DNA of 64,000 nt from Rosettibacter sp964572725 (GCA_964572725.1 CAZNFW010000007.1:1-64000), one strand, 5' to 3'; shown: positions 44,549 through 53,946, counted from the stretch's first letter. Program-made: numbers and translations. Notes: a model not told the origin generated them from the sequence alone.

Positions 44549-47248
44549 TTGATAGTAAACCATGTTATTCTAATAACTATTTGTGTTTTTTTTATTTCAC
44601 CAGGTTTACTCCTGGGTAATGAAAATCTTTTCATTTATAATAAAAATTGCTTCGATTATTTTTTTGTTAATGATATCCTCTCTAAGAATAACTTACCCTA
44701 TAACAATTTTCAGAAAGATAGTATTATTTTAAATGAAGAATGGAATAGTTCTTTTATAAATAAAATTTCAGATCCTGAAATTGAAGAAGCATATTTCTTT
44801 TTTGTTTATAAAGATGTAGTAAGAAGTAAAATTGTTATACTAAGTTACAATAATTCTTTTTACCTGCCATTAATCGAAATATTCAAACTGCTTGAATTAA
44901 ATTATAATTTTTCATCGAATCAAAAATTAATTACAGGTTATTTTATTGAAGAAGATAGCACATATAGTTTTGATTTTGAAAGGTTGTATTACAAAGATAA
45001 ACTAAAACAAATTAATTTTTTTAGTAGTGACTTTATTTATACACCACATGAGGTTTATATTAAACCGGAGTTACTTGAAAAATCACTAGGATTGATTTTT
45101 AATCTTAATTTGAGTGAATTAACTATAAATCTGAATACTGAAAAAATTTTGCCTGTTTATAATAGGTTAAGAAGAGAAATTAGTTATAGATACATAAAAA
45201 AAGAAATAATTACACCAGATTTTACTTTTCCAAACGAAAAAAAATTATTTAAGGGGTTATTTCTTGACTATTTTATTTCTTCGAACTTTACAAAAGGCTT
45301 ACCTGCTTTTTATAATTATAATTTAGGAATAGGTGGAATTTTTATGGGTGGCGATTTCGAATTCAGCTTGAATAGTAGTATTAATCAAAAGTATTTTTCA
45401 ATCAACGATTACATTTATAGATGGAATTATGTTTTTAATCAAAAATATCTATCCAGCATTTCGTTAGGTACACTTGAATACAGTGGTTTGCAACAAACAA
45501 CTATTAATGGAATTTCAATAACAAATGAACCCGTAGAACCAAGAAGAAGTTTTTATACTTATTCTATTTATGACCTATGTGGACCAAACTGGACTGTAGA
45601 GTTATATATCAATAATAAATTAATCGATGTAACTAAAGCAGATGCAAATGGTAACTTTCATTTTGATATTCCATTAAATTATGGAACTTCGTTTGTTAAT
45701 ATGAAATTCTACGGACCCTCAGGAAATTTTTTAAGTGTAAGAAAATTATTTGAAATCCCTTTAAAATTTATTCCCCCAAAGGAGTTTAACTATACAATAA
45801 ATATAGGTAAAGTAAATTACAATAAAGATTTATTAGCACAAGCATATGGTACCTACGGATTTTCAGAATGGTTAACAAATAGCACGGGCGTAGAATTTAT
45901 TCATAATGATAATCAAAATAACTTTTTTCTTTACAATGAATTAAATGCAAGAATTAATTCATCGTATATTTTTAATTTGTTATTAGCTCCTAAAGCATAT
46001 TATAGAATGGTATTTAACGCATTATATTATTCGCAGCTGTCTATTAATTTAATTGCTACTAAATATTTTAAAAATTCTTTTTATAATCCATATAACTTTA
46101 AAAACGATTTTCAGTTTGATTTCTTCTCGCCATTTGATTTTGGGAATTATTCTCTAAACTTTGGAACCAGTATTAAAATTCAAAATTCATCGGAAATAAG
46201 TAATAAATTGTTTTCTTTTAGTGCAGGTGCAAGAACTGAATATGTAAATCCATCAATATCATATAAAGTTTATTTTAATGAATACAATAAATTTTTATTT
46301 AAGCAGGCTTATTTAACATATGGTTTGATATTACCTTTAAGAACCATTGATAAATGGTCTAACCTGCTAAAAGCAAGCTTGTTATGTGTTCAATTCAATT
46401 ATGATGCTTCAAGAAAAAAACTTGTTCAGTATAATGTGATTTACTCTGCCGATATATCTTCAGAAAGCAAATTAGAAATTGAATATAATAATGTGGTTAA
46501 TTTCGGCAGCTCAATTAAAATGGGATTAGTTGTAAACTTTCCATTTTTAAAGGCATGGTCAAATTTTAGTAATAATAGTCTATTAACTAACCTGTATGGT
46601 GCTGTTACGTACGATATGGATATTAATAATTATTATTTTTATAACCGTTCTCAAATAGGAAAATCTTCGGTTATGTGTAGACTTTTTGTAGATAAAAATG
46701 GCAATAATAAATACGATGATGGCGAAATAATGGTAGATGATGCAAGTATATCTTTAGAAACATTATGTTCAATGGAAAAACTTAGCAGTGGATTAATTAA
46801 AATTCGCGAACTAAATCCCTATACAACTTATTTATTAAAGATTAATGAAGATAATTATAGAAATCCTTTTTTAGTACCGGTATATAAAACAATAGCATTT
46901 CAAACATTACCAAATTCTTCAAGAATTATTGATGTGCCATTTTATGAAAGTAATGAAGTTTATGGAAGTGTTGTTTTAGTATTAAAGGATGATTCTAAAA
47001 AACCATTAAATGGGATTAATGTTATTTTTGAAAATCTTTCAGATAATTCTAAATTAAAAACTACAACTTTTTCTGATGGCACTTTTTATTTATTGGGTAT
47101 AAAACCAGCTAAGTATAAAATATACATAGATGCAGAGCAATTGAATTTATTAAATTGCATATCACATCCGGAATTTTTTATTTATGATTTTAGTAATCAT
47201 GATAATTCTGAAAATGATTTTTATTTTGAATTAAAGATTAAGAATTAA
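44549..47248 (+). CDS. Usher-like outer membrane assembly protein
   Basis: 899 residues from a TTG start; no usable ATG precedes it in frame. After a signal peptide, residues about 75-215 look like a copper-amine-oxidase-N-like fold (SYNNSFYLPLIEIFKLLELN; YIKPELLEKSLGLIFNLNLS) instead of the classical PapC N-domain. A beta-barrel follows with alternating aromatic strands (FISSNFTKGLPAFYNYNLGI). The usher middle-domain pattern is visible: WTVELYINNKLIDVTKADAN, GNFHFDIPLNYGTSFVNMKF and FYGPSG. Near residue 713 lies the calcium-loop-like DKNGNNKYDDGE, and the end (about 810-885) is a carboxypeptidase-regulatory-like beta-sandwich. It should secrete and polymerise the DUF4402 subunits. Confidence 0.72.
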   Translation: MIVNHVILITICVFFISPGLLLGNENLFIYNKNCFDYFFVNDILSKNNLPYNNFQKDSIILNEEWNSSFINKISDPEIEEAYFFFVYKDVVRSKIVILSYNNSFYLPLIEIFKLLELNYNFSSNQKLITGYFIEEDSTYSFDFERLYYKDKLKQINFFSSDFIYTPHEVYIKPELLEKSLGLIFNLNLSELTINLNTEKILPVYNRLRREISYRYIKKEIITPDFTFPNEKKLFKGLFLDYFISSNFTKGLPAFYNYNLGIGGIFMGGDFEFSLNSSINQKYFSINDYIYRWNYVFNQKYLSSISLGTLEYSGLQQTTINGISITNEPVEPRRSFYTYSIYDLCGPNWTVELYINNKLIDVTKADANGNFHFDIPLNYGTSFVNMKFYGPSGNFLSVRKLFEIPLKFIPPKEFNYTINIGKVNYNKDLLAQAYGTYGFSEWLTNSTGVEFIHNDNQNNFFLYNELNARINSSYIFNLLLAPKAYYRMVFNALYYSQLSINLIATKYFKNSFYNPYNFKNDFQFDFFSPFDFGNYSLNFGTSIKIQNSSEISNKLFSFSAGARTEYVNPSISYKVYFNEYNKFLFKQAYLTYGLILPLRTIDKWSNLLKASLLCVQFNYDASRKKLVQYNVIYSADISSESKLEIEYNNVVNFGSSIKMGLVVNFPFLKAWSNFSNNSLLTNLYGAVTYDMDINNYYFYNRSQIGKSSVMCRLFVDKNGNNKYDDGEIMVDDASISLETLCSMEKLSSGLIKIRELNPYTTYLLKINEDNYRNPFLVPVYKTIAFQTLPNSSRIIDVPFYESNEVYGSVVLVLKDDSKKPLNGINVIFENLSDNSKLKTTTFSDGTFYLLGIKPAKYKIYIDAEQLNLLNCISHPEFFIYDFSNHDNSENDFYFELKIKN

Positions 47249-47269
47249 TCATAAAATAGGATTTGTAAA

Positions 47270-48316
47270 ATGAATGAATTTCTAAAACAAAAATACTTTG
47301 ATAACACAATTCAGGAATATCTTTTAGCACTTGGAATCCTTGTTCTTACATTTTTTATTATTCATTTCTTCAAAAAATTTTTCTTAAAAAGGATTAAAAA
47401 TAAAATTGAAAAAAGCGGGGATAATAAATTTCATTATGTAGAAAAAATAACAAATCGTTTAGTAGTTCCTGTTTTGTTTCTTGGAGCTGTCTATATAACT
47501 CTGGAGTATTTGAGCTTTGGAAAAGAAGCAGACAAAGTAATCAGTGTTATCTATATAATTATTTTCACTTATTTTATAATCCGATTTTGCATTTCATTGG
47601 TTCGATTTCTATTAGACAGATATTTTCAAAAAAATAGAGGGGAAGAAGAATTAAAAAGAATTCAACCTCTATACGGAATAATTAATTTATTAATCTGGAT
47701 TATTGGTTTAATTTTTTTGTTAGATAATCTTGGATTCCATGTTTCAACTATTGTTACAGGTTTAGGCATTACAGGAATTGCGATAGCATTAGCAGCTCAA
47801 GCTTTGCTGGGTGATTTATTCAGTTACTTCGTAATTTTTTTCGATAAACCTTTTGAAATTGGCGATTTTATTTCCTTTGAAGGAAATTCGGGCAGCATCG
47901 AAAAAATTGGAATTAAAACAACAAAGATAAGATCACTTTCAGGTGAACAATTAATTGTTGCAAATTCTAAATTGACAAACGCAGTTCTTCACAATTTTAA
48001 ACGATTAGAAAAAAGAAGAATGGTATTAAAACTTGGAGTTACTTATCAAACTCCCCTGAAAAAATTAGAAGCAATTCCTGAAATTGTAAAAAACATAATT
48101 ACAAAAAATGAATTAGTTGAATTTGACAGAGGGCATTTTATTAGCTATGGCGATTTTAGTCTTAATTTTGAATTCGTTTATTTCATTATTTCTCCAGATT
48201 ATAAAACTTACATGGATATACAACAAAAAATTAACTATGATATTTTCCGCGAATTTGAAAAAGAAAAAATTGAATTTGCTTATCCAACTCAAACAATCTT
48301 CATTAACAAAAGTTGA
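47270..48316 (+). CDS. MscS-family mechanosensitive ion channel
   Basis: 348 residues. Four hydrophobic helices are followed by the pore helix TGLGITGIAIALAAQALLGD and the beta domain VIFFDKPFEIGDFISFEGNS, then GIKTTKIRSLSGEQLIVANS. These match MscS small-conductance channels that relieve osmotic pressure. The C-terminus is an alpha/beta domain (LKLGVTYQTPLKKLEAIPEI). It follows the usher by 21 bases, and could be transcribed with it, but no functional link is known. Confidence 0.95.
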   Translation: MNEFLKQKYFDNTIQEYLLALGILVLTFFIIHFFKKFFLKRIKNKIEKSGDNKFHYVEKITNRLVVPVLFLGAVYITLEYLSFGKEADKVISVIYIIIFTYFIIRFCISLVRFLLDRYFQKNRGEEELKRIQPLYGIINLLIWIIGLIFLLDNLGFHVSTIVTGLGITGIAIALAAQALLGDLFSYFVIFFDKPFEIGDFISFEGNSGSIEKIGIKTTKIRSLSGEQLIVANSKLTNAVLHNFKRLEKRRMVLKLGVTYQTPLKKLEAIPEIVKNIITKNELVEFDRGHFISYGDFSLNFEFVYFIISPDYKTYMDIQQKINYDIFREFEKEKIEFAYPTQTIFINKS

Positions 48317-48343
48317 TTGATAAAAATCTAAAGTCTATTTTTG
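48313..48343 (+). promoter_or_regulatory. Candidate promoter of the Rrf2 gene at 48368
   Basis: TATTTTTG (48336-48343) matches TAnnTTTG, with TTG at 48313-48315 about 20 bases before. The start codon is 25 bases downstream. Confidence 0.4.
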
Positions 48344-48367
48344 ATTTGAAAAATTTCGGTAAATAAG

Positions 48368-48799
48368 ATGACTGTTTTTTTCTCCAAAGCATGCGAGCTT
48401 GGAATTCAAGCTGTTCTTTTCTTATCTATTAAAAAAGAAAAAGTAATTTTAAATGCCGAAGAAATATCAAAAGAATTAAAAGTACCAAAAGAATTCGTAT
48501 CAAAAGTTTTACAGAAACTTACATATCACGGCATAGTAGGTTCTAAAAAAGGGAAAAGCGGTGGATTTTATTTAGCAAAAAATCCGAATCTCATTCGATT
48601 AATAGATATCATCGAAGCCATCGATGGATTGGATGTATTTAAAAGCTGTGTTTTGGGTTTTCCGGGATGTTCAAATGATAAACCATGCCCAGTTCATGAG
48701 AAGTGGGGTAAACTTCGTGATGAGGCTTACAAAATGTTCAGCGAGGAAACTCTGTCACAATTGAAAGAAAAGACCATTCAAAAAATTTTGAACCTATAA
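48368..48799 (+). CDS. Rrf2-family Fe-S transcriptional regulator (IscR-like ligand set)
   Basis: 143 residues. A winged helix occupies about 1-75 (NAEEISKELKVPKEFVSKVL; GIVGSKKGKSGGFYLA). The cluster-binding loop has Cys94, Cys101 and Cys107 followed by His110 (CSNDKPCPVH), the C-x6-C-x5-C-x2-H arrangement close to IscR. It should sense Fe-S status, O2 or NO through a cluster. Its neighbour, convergent across a repeat element, is an octaheme cytochrome. A second Rrf2 protein with a different ligand set is encoded at 58242-58643. Confidence 0.9.
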   Translation: MTVFFSKACELGIQAVLFLSIKKEKVILNAEEISKELKVPKEFVSKVLQKLTYHGIVGSKKGKSGGFYLAKNPNLIRLIDIIEAIDGLDVFKSCVLGFPGCSNDKPCPVHEKWGKLRDEAYKMFSEETLSQLKEKTIQKILNL

Positions 48800-48810
48800 A
48801 TATGAGTTAG

Positions 48811-48915
48811 GAGGTTGACCAAAAAGCAAGATTTATTTATAAATAGGACAAGGATAAACACAGATTTTAACTGATTTACACAGATTTTTACATTGATAGC
48901 TTTTTGGCCAACCTC
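48811..48915. repeat. Inverted-repeat element between convergent genes, copy 1
   Basis: GAGGTTGACCAAAAAGC (48811-48827) and GCTTTTTGGCCAACCTC (48899-48915) pair at 16 of 17 positions around a core of about 71 bases. The core contains two ACACAGATTT direct repeats. A related element lies at 63330-63431: the first 22 bases of the left ends agree at 17 positions. This is MITE- or REP-like, or an unusually long terminator. Confidence 0.7.
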
Positions 48916-48928
48916 GTTGCTCATTAAT

Positions 48929-50176
48929 TTATTTTCTCTTTTTATTCAATCTCATCTGATGAGCCAATTCTTTTATTTCCGTTAAATCTCTTTGCATTTC
49001 GCTCCATCCATACCAAAAAGCGTAATCGGGATTGTTATGAAAAGTACCTTGAAATGTTCTCATCCTGTGTTCAAGAAACATTACAAATAATTTTTGTTCA
49101 ATAACTGTTGGCGCATCATGAAATGTCAATAACATTGGATATGCATAAGGATAATTATCAGGTTTTTTAATTATACCATCTTTGTAAAGATCAGCTACCG
49201 TTTTAATTGCATCGGCCATTAATCTGTCGGCATTTCTTATCATATCATCACCTTTTTGCAATTCAGCTTTTACATAATTTTCAGAATGGCATTGACTGCA
49301 AACCTTAATCATTTTATCTCTTTCTCTTTGCCAATCTTCCTGTGATAACCGAGCTACATCTGCAGCTTTTACAACATCAACTAATTTTGTAGGCTTACCG
49401 TCGGGGTCTAAAACACCCAATGCTTTAAGAATTGTTTTTCTGTTTTCTGTCCATTGTTTATCTTCAGGCATTGGTAATCTGACTGCGAGGAATCCCCATG
49501 CAGTTCTAACTTCATGATTACCTTCAGGCATATGACAGGTCTGGCATGTTGGTGCAGAACTCTCTGCTGGAAGAATTCCATTTTGTTTTAATAAATATCT
49601 TACACCATGTTTTGAACCTGAATACATTTCCCACTGAGGATGGTCAAATCCTTGATGACATGTTTGACATGCTTGTGGCTGCTGTGCTTCTTTTTTACTG
49701 AATGTATGTCTTGTATGACAAACATCACATGAAGCATGACCAAATACTGAACCATCACCCTTTAATTTTTTTATTTCATCTTCAGTTTTTAAACCAACCT
49801 TATGACAACCACCACAGCCTTTCAATCCTTCCATTAAAGCTATTGGCTGCATATGTGCTGTTGGCATTGCTTTCATTGCTGCCCATGCAATTGAATGCTT
49901 CCCTTTTTTGAATTGTGTAACTTGTGTCTCATGGCATGTTTCACACGTTTCTGGTGTTGGCAATTTTACCTTTGATACGTCCATTGCTGAAGTATGTTCA
50001 TCACCATGACAAACAGAACAACTTACTTCGTTTTCAGCATGTTTGCTCATCTGCCAATCTCTAACAATATTTGGAGTTTTAGAATAGTGGCACTCAACGC
50101 ATTTGTTGGTTTGTGCATTAACACTGCTAATTAATACTAACAATATTATTGATGAGGTGATGATAATTTTTCTCAT
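48929..50176 (-). CDS. Octaheme c-type cytochrome of the hydroxylamine oxidoreductase (HAO) family
   Basis: 415 residues with a signal peptide (IIITSSIILLVLISSVNAQT). Eight CxxCH motifs are present: CVECH, CSVCH, CETCH, CGGCH, CDVCH, CQTCH twice and CSQCH, all with ordinary His ligands. The block QACQTCHQGFDHPQWEMYSG and TCQTCHMPEGNHEV is typical of HAO-like octaheme proteins. Members oxidise hydroxylamine or reduce nitrite/hydroxylamine, depending on a Tyr crosslink that cannot be judged here. A GGAGGAG ribosome site precedes the start. It lies downstream of the ferredoxin gene on the minus strand, inside a nitrogen-oxide cluster, so a reductive role is inferred. Confidence 0.85.
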   Translation of the reverse strand: MRKIIITSSIILLVLISSVNAQTNKCVECHYSKTPNIVRDWQMSKHAENEVSCSVCHGDEHTSAMDVSKVKLPTPETCETCHETQVTQFKKGKHSIAWAAMKAMPTAHMQPIALMEGLKGCGGCHKVGLKTEDEIKKLKGDGSVFGHASCDVCHTRHTFSKKEAQQPQACQTCHQGFDHPQWEMYSGSKHGVRYLLKQNGILPAESSAPTCQTCHMPEGNHEVRTAWGFLAVRLPMPEDKQWTENRKTILKALGVLDPDGKPTKLVDVVKAADVARLSQEDWQRERDKMIKVCSQCHSENYVKAELQKGDDMIRNADRLMADAIKTVADLYKDGIIKKPDNYPYAYPMLLTFHDAPTVIEQKLFVMFLEHRMRTFQGTFHNNPDYAFWYGWSEMQRDLTEIKELAHQMRLNKKRK

Positions 50177-50279
50177 TGCTCCTCCAAATTAAAAGATAAA
50201 ACTTAATTAGCTTTTTGATATATAAACTAAATTTTCTCCTTTTATTTCTGTAAGAACTTAGAATCCTTCCCGATATTAT

Positions 50280-51146
50280 TTATTTCCAGTTATACAAATT
50301 TTCCCCCAACAGATTTATTTCTCTTAATATCTTTCCTTCTATACTTATTACAATTGTTTTAATTGGAATCTCTTTATTTGATAATTGTATTGCCTGATAA
50401 GCTAAATTTGCAAGACCACTGCAGCAGGGCACTTCCATAATTAGGACAGTAATTGATTTAATGTTCGATTCATTTATCATTGTAATTAATTTTTTTAAAT
50501 AAACTTGTTTATTTGAATCAAGTTTTGGACAGGCAATAGCAAGACTTTTTCCCTTTAGAAAATCTTTATGAAAATCAGGATAAGTAAAACCGCAGCAATC
50601 GGCTGCAAGTAATAGATTTGAATTCTTAAAATATTGTGCAATAGGAGATACAAGATGTAATTGAATAGGCCATTGTCTCAGATGAGAAATTCTGTTGCCT
50701 GTTTCTTCTATTTGATTGTTAATCATTTCAATATTTCTTTCAAGCGAGCCAGAACAGCCGCAAGTTAAATTATTTTCTTCGTGTTCATCATCAAATTTTG
50801 GAATTGGAATTTTATTTTCATTTAAAAATTCAATTGCTTCTGTCAATAAGTCAAATTCATTATGTTCTTTAAGATGTAATAAATGAGCTTTTATAACATT
50901 CTCGCCGCCTTTTATAATATATTCCATTACTTTCTTTTCATTGTAAGGTTCTGCTTCTCTTTGTTCAATGGATAAAGCACCAGTTGGACAAAATCCAATA
51001 CAGGCACCAAGTCCATCACAAAATAAATCGCTTATTAATCTTGCTTTCCCATCTATAATTTGTAATGCTCCTTCTTTACATTCAGGAATACAATTTCCAC
51101 AACCATCACAAAGTTCTTCATTAATTTTAATAATTTGTCTAAGCAT
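50280..51146 (-). CDS. Dicluster ferredoxin-domain protein of the nitrogen-oxide cluster
   Basis: 288 residues. The N-terminus holds two [4Fe-4S] motifs: CDGCGNCIPECKEGALQI and CDGLGACIGFCPTGALSI. The remaining 200 residues include NLTCGCSGS, AADCCGFTYPDF and MEVPCCSGLAN, further Cys groups that may bind another cluster or metal. Similar proteins are annotated only as 4Fe-4S proteins; no reaction is known. The gene has its own promoter with a CAGA-N8-TCTG palindrome at 51162-51177, which ties it to the Rrf2/nos/nrf cluster. It may deliver electrons during nitrogen-oxide reduction. Confidence 0.8.
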   Translation of the reverse strand: MLRQIIKINEELCDGCGNCIPECKEGALQIIDGKARLISDLFCDGLGACIGFCPTGALSIEQREAEPYNEKKVMEYIIKGGENVIKAHLLHLKEHNEFDLLTEAIEFLNENKIPIPKFDDEHEENNLTCGCSGSLERNIEMINNQIEETGNRISHLRQWPIQLHLVSPIAQYFKNSNLLLAADCCGFTYPDFHKDFLKGKSLAIACPKLDSNKQVYLKKLITMINESNIKSITVLIMEVPCCSGLANLAYQAIQLSNKEIPIKTIVISIEGKILREINLLGENLYNWK

Positions 51147-51161
51147 TAAAACTCTTATAAA

Positions 51162-51177
51162 CAGATTATTTGTTCTG
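51162..51177 (-). promoter_or_regulatory. CAGA-N8-TCTG palindrome upstream of the ferredoxin gene
   Basis: On the minus strand CAGAACAAATAATCTG follows the -7-like element TATATTTA by 3 bases and lies 16 bases before the start codon. It agrees at 14 of 16 positions (plus-strand form) with the site at 58797-58812. A repressor bound here would cover the transcription start. Confidence 0.65.
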
Positions 51178-51219
51178 ATTTAAATATAGAAATATTTTTT
51201 TCTAAACTCAACTAATACA

Positions 51220-52014
51220 TTAAAAATCTTTCTTAATAAATTTTTTAAGACCTGCTAAGAGCGGAATTAATAACCAAAATATCATTGCAACCAATGAAAA
51301 TAATATTCCAAAAGAATTACTAAAGAATTTCTGAAATACTGCCCCAGTGTATCCCATCAGAGCTGAAATATCGAGCTTGAGAATTAGAAGAACTCTTGCA
51401 AGGTCAATTGGATTTAGAAATGTAATTATCAATGAAATTTTTTCGAGTGGATAATCTTGAAAATTATTAAGCAGTAACAAAATTAAACCATCATAAATTG
51501 CTGCAAAGAAGAGCCAGCAAAAAATTGAAACTCCTAAACCAAGTAATTTATTTTCATTTATTGTTGTTATATAAAAGGCTAATGATGAAAAAATCAGTGA
51601 TTGTAAAATTCCAGAAGCAATTAGTAAAAACAGAATAGAATTGTCAATCGTAAATTTATTTATGAATATTAAAAATGGAATTCCAACACCAAATAAAAAA
51701 CTTAAAATCAAAGATGCAGTCATACCAAAGTATAAACCTAAATACAATGTTTCCCTTTTTATGGGTTGAGACAGCATAAATACAATGTAATCTTTATTGT
51801 TATATAAATAAATTGTTCCGAAAATAATTGATACTAATGGAATGAAAAGAAGTAAAACATTCAAAAGACTGATTACAATTTTTGTGAAATTATCACTGAA
51901 TGAGAAAATAGAATAGCTGACTGCAAAAAAGAAAATTGTATAAATCAAAATCCACTTGTTTCTTGAGATGTCCTGAATTTGGTATTTGATTATTTTTATT
52001 AATGTTTTTTCCAT
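51220..52014 (-). CDS. nosY: ABC transporter permease NosY
   Basis: 264 residues with six hydrophobic segments. The N-terminus IIKYQIQDISRNKWILIYTI resembles NosY/ABC-2-type permeases, and YIVFMLSQPIKRETLYLGLY is the coupling-helix region. It partners NosF, encoded 8 bases upstream, in an ABC unit that supports maturation of the sulfide-bridged CuZ centre of NosZ with NosD. It is the last gene of the nos operon. The following ferredoxin gene has its own promoter. Confidence 0.9.
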   Translation of the reverse strand: MEKTLIKIIKYQIQDISRNKWILIYTIFFFAVSYSIFSFSDNFTKIVISLLNVLLLFIPLVSIIFGTIYLYNNKDYIVFMLSQPIKRETLYLGLYFGMTASLILSFLFGVGIPFLIFINKFTIDNSILFLLIASGILQSLIFSSLAFYITTINENKLLGLGVSIFCWLFFAAIYDGLILLLLNNFQDYPLEKISLIITFLNPIDLARVLLILKLDISALMGYTGAVFQKFFSNSFGILFSLVAMIFWLLIPLLAGLKKFIKKDF

Positions 52015-52022
52015 CTATACCC

Positions 52023-52703
52023 TCATAAATTTGCAAAAAAGTCTTCTATATTATTTTTATTTATTTCTTCTTTTTTCTTTCGCATAACTAATCTGCCATC
52101 CAATATAAAAACAAAATCTGTTGCTAAATCATCAAGTTCGTTTAATATATGAGAAGTAAAAATGATTGTTTTGCCTTTTTGATTTTCATATATAATTTTT
52201 TCTTTTAAGATTTTACTTGCGTAAGGATCCAATCCAGCGGTAGGTTCATCGAGAATTAATAAATCTGGATTGAATAAAAAAGCTAAAGATGCATTAACTT
52301 TTTGTTTTGTTCCGCCAGACAGATTTTTAATTTGTTTATTAAATTCATTTTGGAGTTTAAATTTTTCTATTAATTCTTCATCATAATTTGGCTTATGATT
52401 TCTAAGTTCTTTTAGCATATTAAAAATTTCTATTACTTTAAGATTTTCAGGGAAGTTTGCATTCTGTGGCATATACCCTATATTGTTTCTATAATTGCAG
52501 TCGCCATTTAGTTTTGTATCATTAATAAATAATTCTCCACTTGTTGGTTTTATCAAACCAAGTATTAATTTTATAAGAGTAGTTTTGCCAGAAGCATTCG
52601 GTCCAATTATAAAAGTTATACTTCCTGTTGTGATTTCTAAGGAAAGATTATTTAAAGCAATTATGTTTCCGTAATTTTTAGTTATGTTAATTAAATTTAT
52701 CAT
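52023..52703 (-). CDS. nosF: ABC transporter ATP-binding protein NosF
   Basis: 226 residues. Walker A GPNASGKTTLIKLILG, the NIGYMPQNANFPENLKVIEI Q-loop region, the signature LSGGTKQKVNASLAFL, Walker B LLILDEPTAGLDPYA and the H-loop TSHILNELDDLA are all intact. It energises NosY. It overlaps the end of nosD by 17 bases, so it is translationally coupled. Confidence 0.94.
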   Translation of the reverse strand: MINLINITKNYGNIIALNNLSLEITTGSITFIIGPNASGKTTLIKLILGLIKPTSGELFINDTKLNGDCNYRNNIGYMPQNANFPENLKVIEIFNMLKELRNHKPNYDEELIEKFKLQNEFNKQIKNLSGGTKQKVNASLAFLFNPDLLILDEPTAGLDPYASKILKEKIIYENQKGKTIIFTSHILNELDDLATDFVFILDGRLVMRKKKEEINKNNIEDFFANL

Positions 52704-53946
52704 AAATCCTTTTCATACTGGGTGATTCATCAGTTAAATTAATTGGTGTAATTGTTGGAATTATTTTTTCTGCATAATCAAGTATATCAATGATGAAACT
52801 TCTTAATAAAATTAATGCTACTGGATTTTGTGAAATTATATAAGAAAATAATTTTACGGGTCGATAAGGTATGTCGCCGATATTGTCTTTATTTAAATCA
52901 TATCCATTGTATTTCGACCAGTAGTTGTTTTGAAAAGAGTTAAAATTATGAGAACTGTTAGTTGATACATCGAATGTATTTTCAATAAAATTATTTTTTG
53001 TAAAAAAGTTATCCATTGAGTTTGTCATCAACTTAATAGCCCATCCGTTTTCAATAAAATTGTTCTGTTTGACTGTAATTCTATTGCACGATTCAAAATA
53101 AATGCCGCATGTATTTTTTCTAAAAGTATTTTTTATAATTTCTCCATCATAAATTTCTTTTAAGAGAATTCCATAAGAAGCACTGCCCCAGTTATTTTCG
53201 AATATATTGTTTTCCATCTTAACACTTTTTGTAAACATTACAGCAACGCCGGATTTATTATTTTCAAAGTTATTTTCACTATAAATACAGCTGTCGGAAA
53301 ACATAAAATGCAATCCATAGCGCAAGTTATTTTTGCTGTTGTTTTTTATTATTTGACTGTGTTTAACAAATTCCAGATAAATTCCATCACGATGTCCTTC
53401 TATTTTGTTTCTTTCAATTAAAATATTACTGCAGTTCCATAAATGAATTCCATTACCTGAAGAAGTTTGTTTTTTGTTGTGAGAATTAATTTCATTATTG
53501 ATTATCTTACAATTCTTTGCATTTGCTAAATAAATTGCAAAAAAGTTGTCAATAAATTTATTGTCTTGAATTATGCACTCTGAAACATTTTCTAATTTTA
53601 TAGCTGAATTATCCTTAAGAAAACTTACTCCTGCATTTTTGAATACAATACCTTTTATTGTAATTCTAGATGCATTAATTAATAATGTATGATTTTTATT
53701 GTTGCCAATTAAAACTGGAAAATTATAACCGATTAATGAGATTTTTTTGTTTATGGGAATGGAATCTTCTTGATAAATATTATTTTTTACAATGATGGTA
53801 TCTCCATCCTTTGCAATGCTTAAAGCGAATCGAATACTATTAATTGGTGAGTTTTTCTCAACAATAATTGTTTTAGAAAAAACTTTATTTGAAAGGGAAG
53901 TTGTAAATAAAATTAAAATCAATATATAATTTTTAATGCCATTCAT
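52687..53946 (-). CDS. nosD: Periplasmic copper-processing protein NosD
   Basis: 419 residues with a signal peptide (YILILILFTTSLSNKVFSK). The body is a right-handed beta-helix of about ten turns with CASH-type repeats such as IIKNTFRKNTCGIYFESCNR, NNFENNKSGVAVMF and GIHLWNCSNILIERNKIEG. The end, NYWSKYNGYDLNKDNIGDIP followed by YRPV, is the conserved NosD tail. It works with NosF and NosY in assembling NosZ. It overlaps nosF by 17 bases and the NosL-fusion gene by 14 bases. Confidence 0.94.
   Translation of the reverse strand: MNGIKNYILILILFTTSLSNKVFSKTIIVEKNSPINSIRFALSIAKDGDTIIVKNNIYQEDSIPINKKISLIGYNFPVLIGNNKNHTLLINASRITIKGIVFKNAGVSFLKDNSAIKLENVSECIIQDNKFIDNFFAIYLANAKNCKIINNEINSHNKKQTSSGNGIHLWNCSNILIERNKIEGHRDGIYLEFVKHSQIIKNNSKNNLRYGLHFMFSDSCIYSENNFENNKSGVAVMFTKSVKMENNIFENNWGSASYGILLKEIYDGEIIKNTFRKNTCGIYFESCNRITVKQNNFIENGWAIKLMTNSMDNFFTKNNFIENTFDVSTNSSHNFNSFQNNYWSKYNGYDLNKDNIGDIPYRPVKLFSYIISQNPVALILLRSFIIDILDYAEKIIPTITPINLTDESPSMKRIYDKFN

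Noticed and set aside
48811..48915. CRISPR-like repeat unit (ACACAGATTT twice)
   Set aside because: Only two short direct copies inside an inverted-repeat element; no array, no cas genes.
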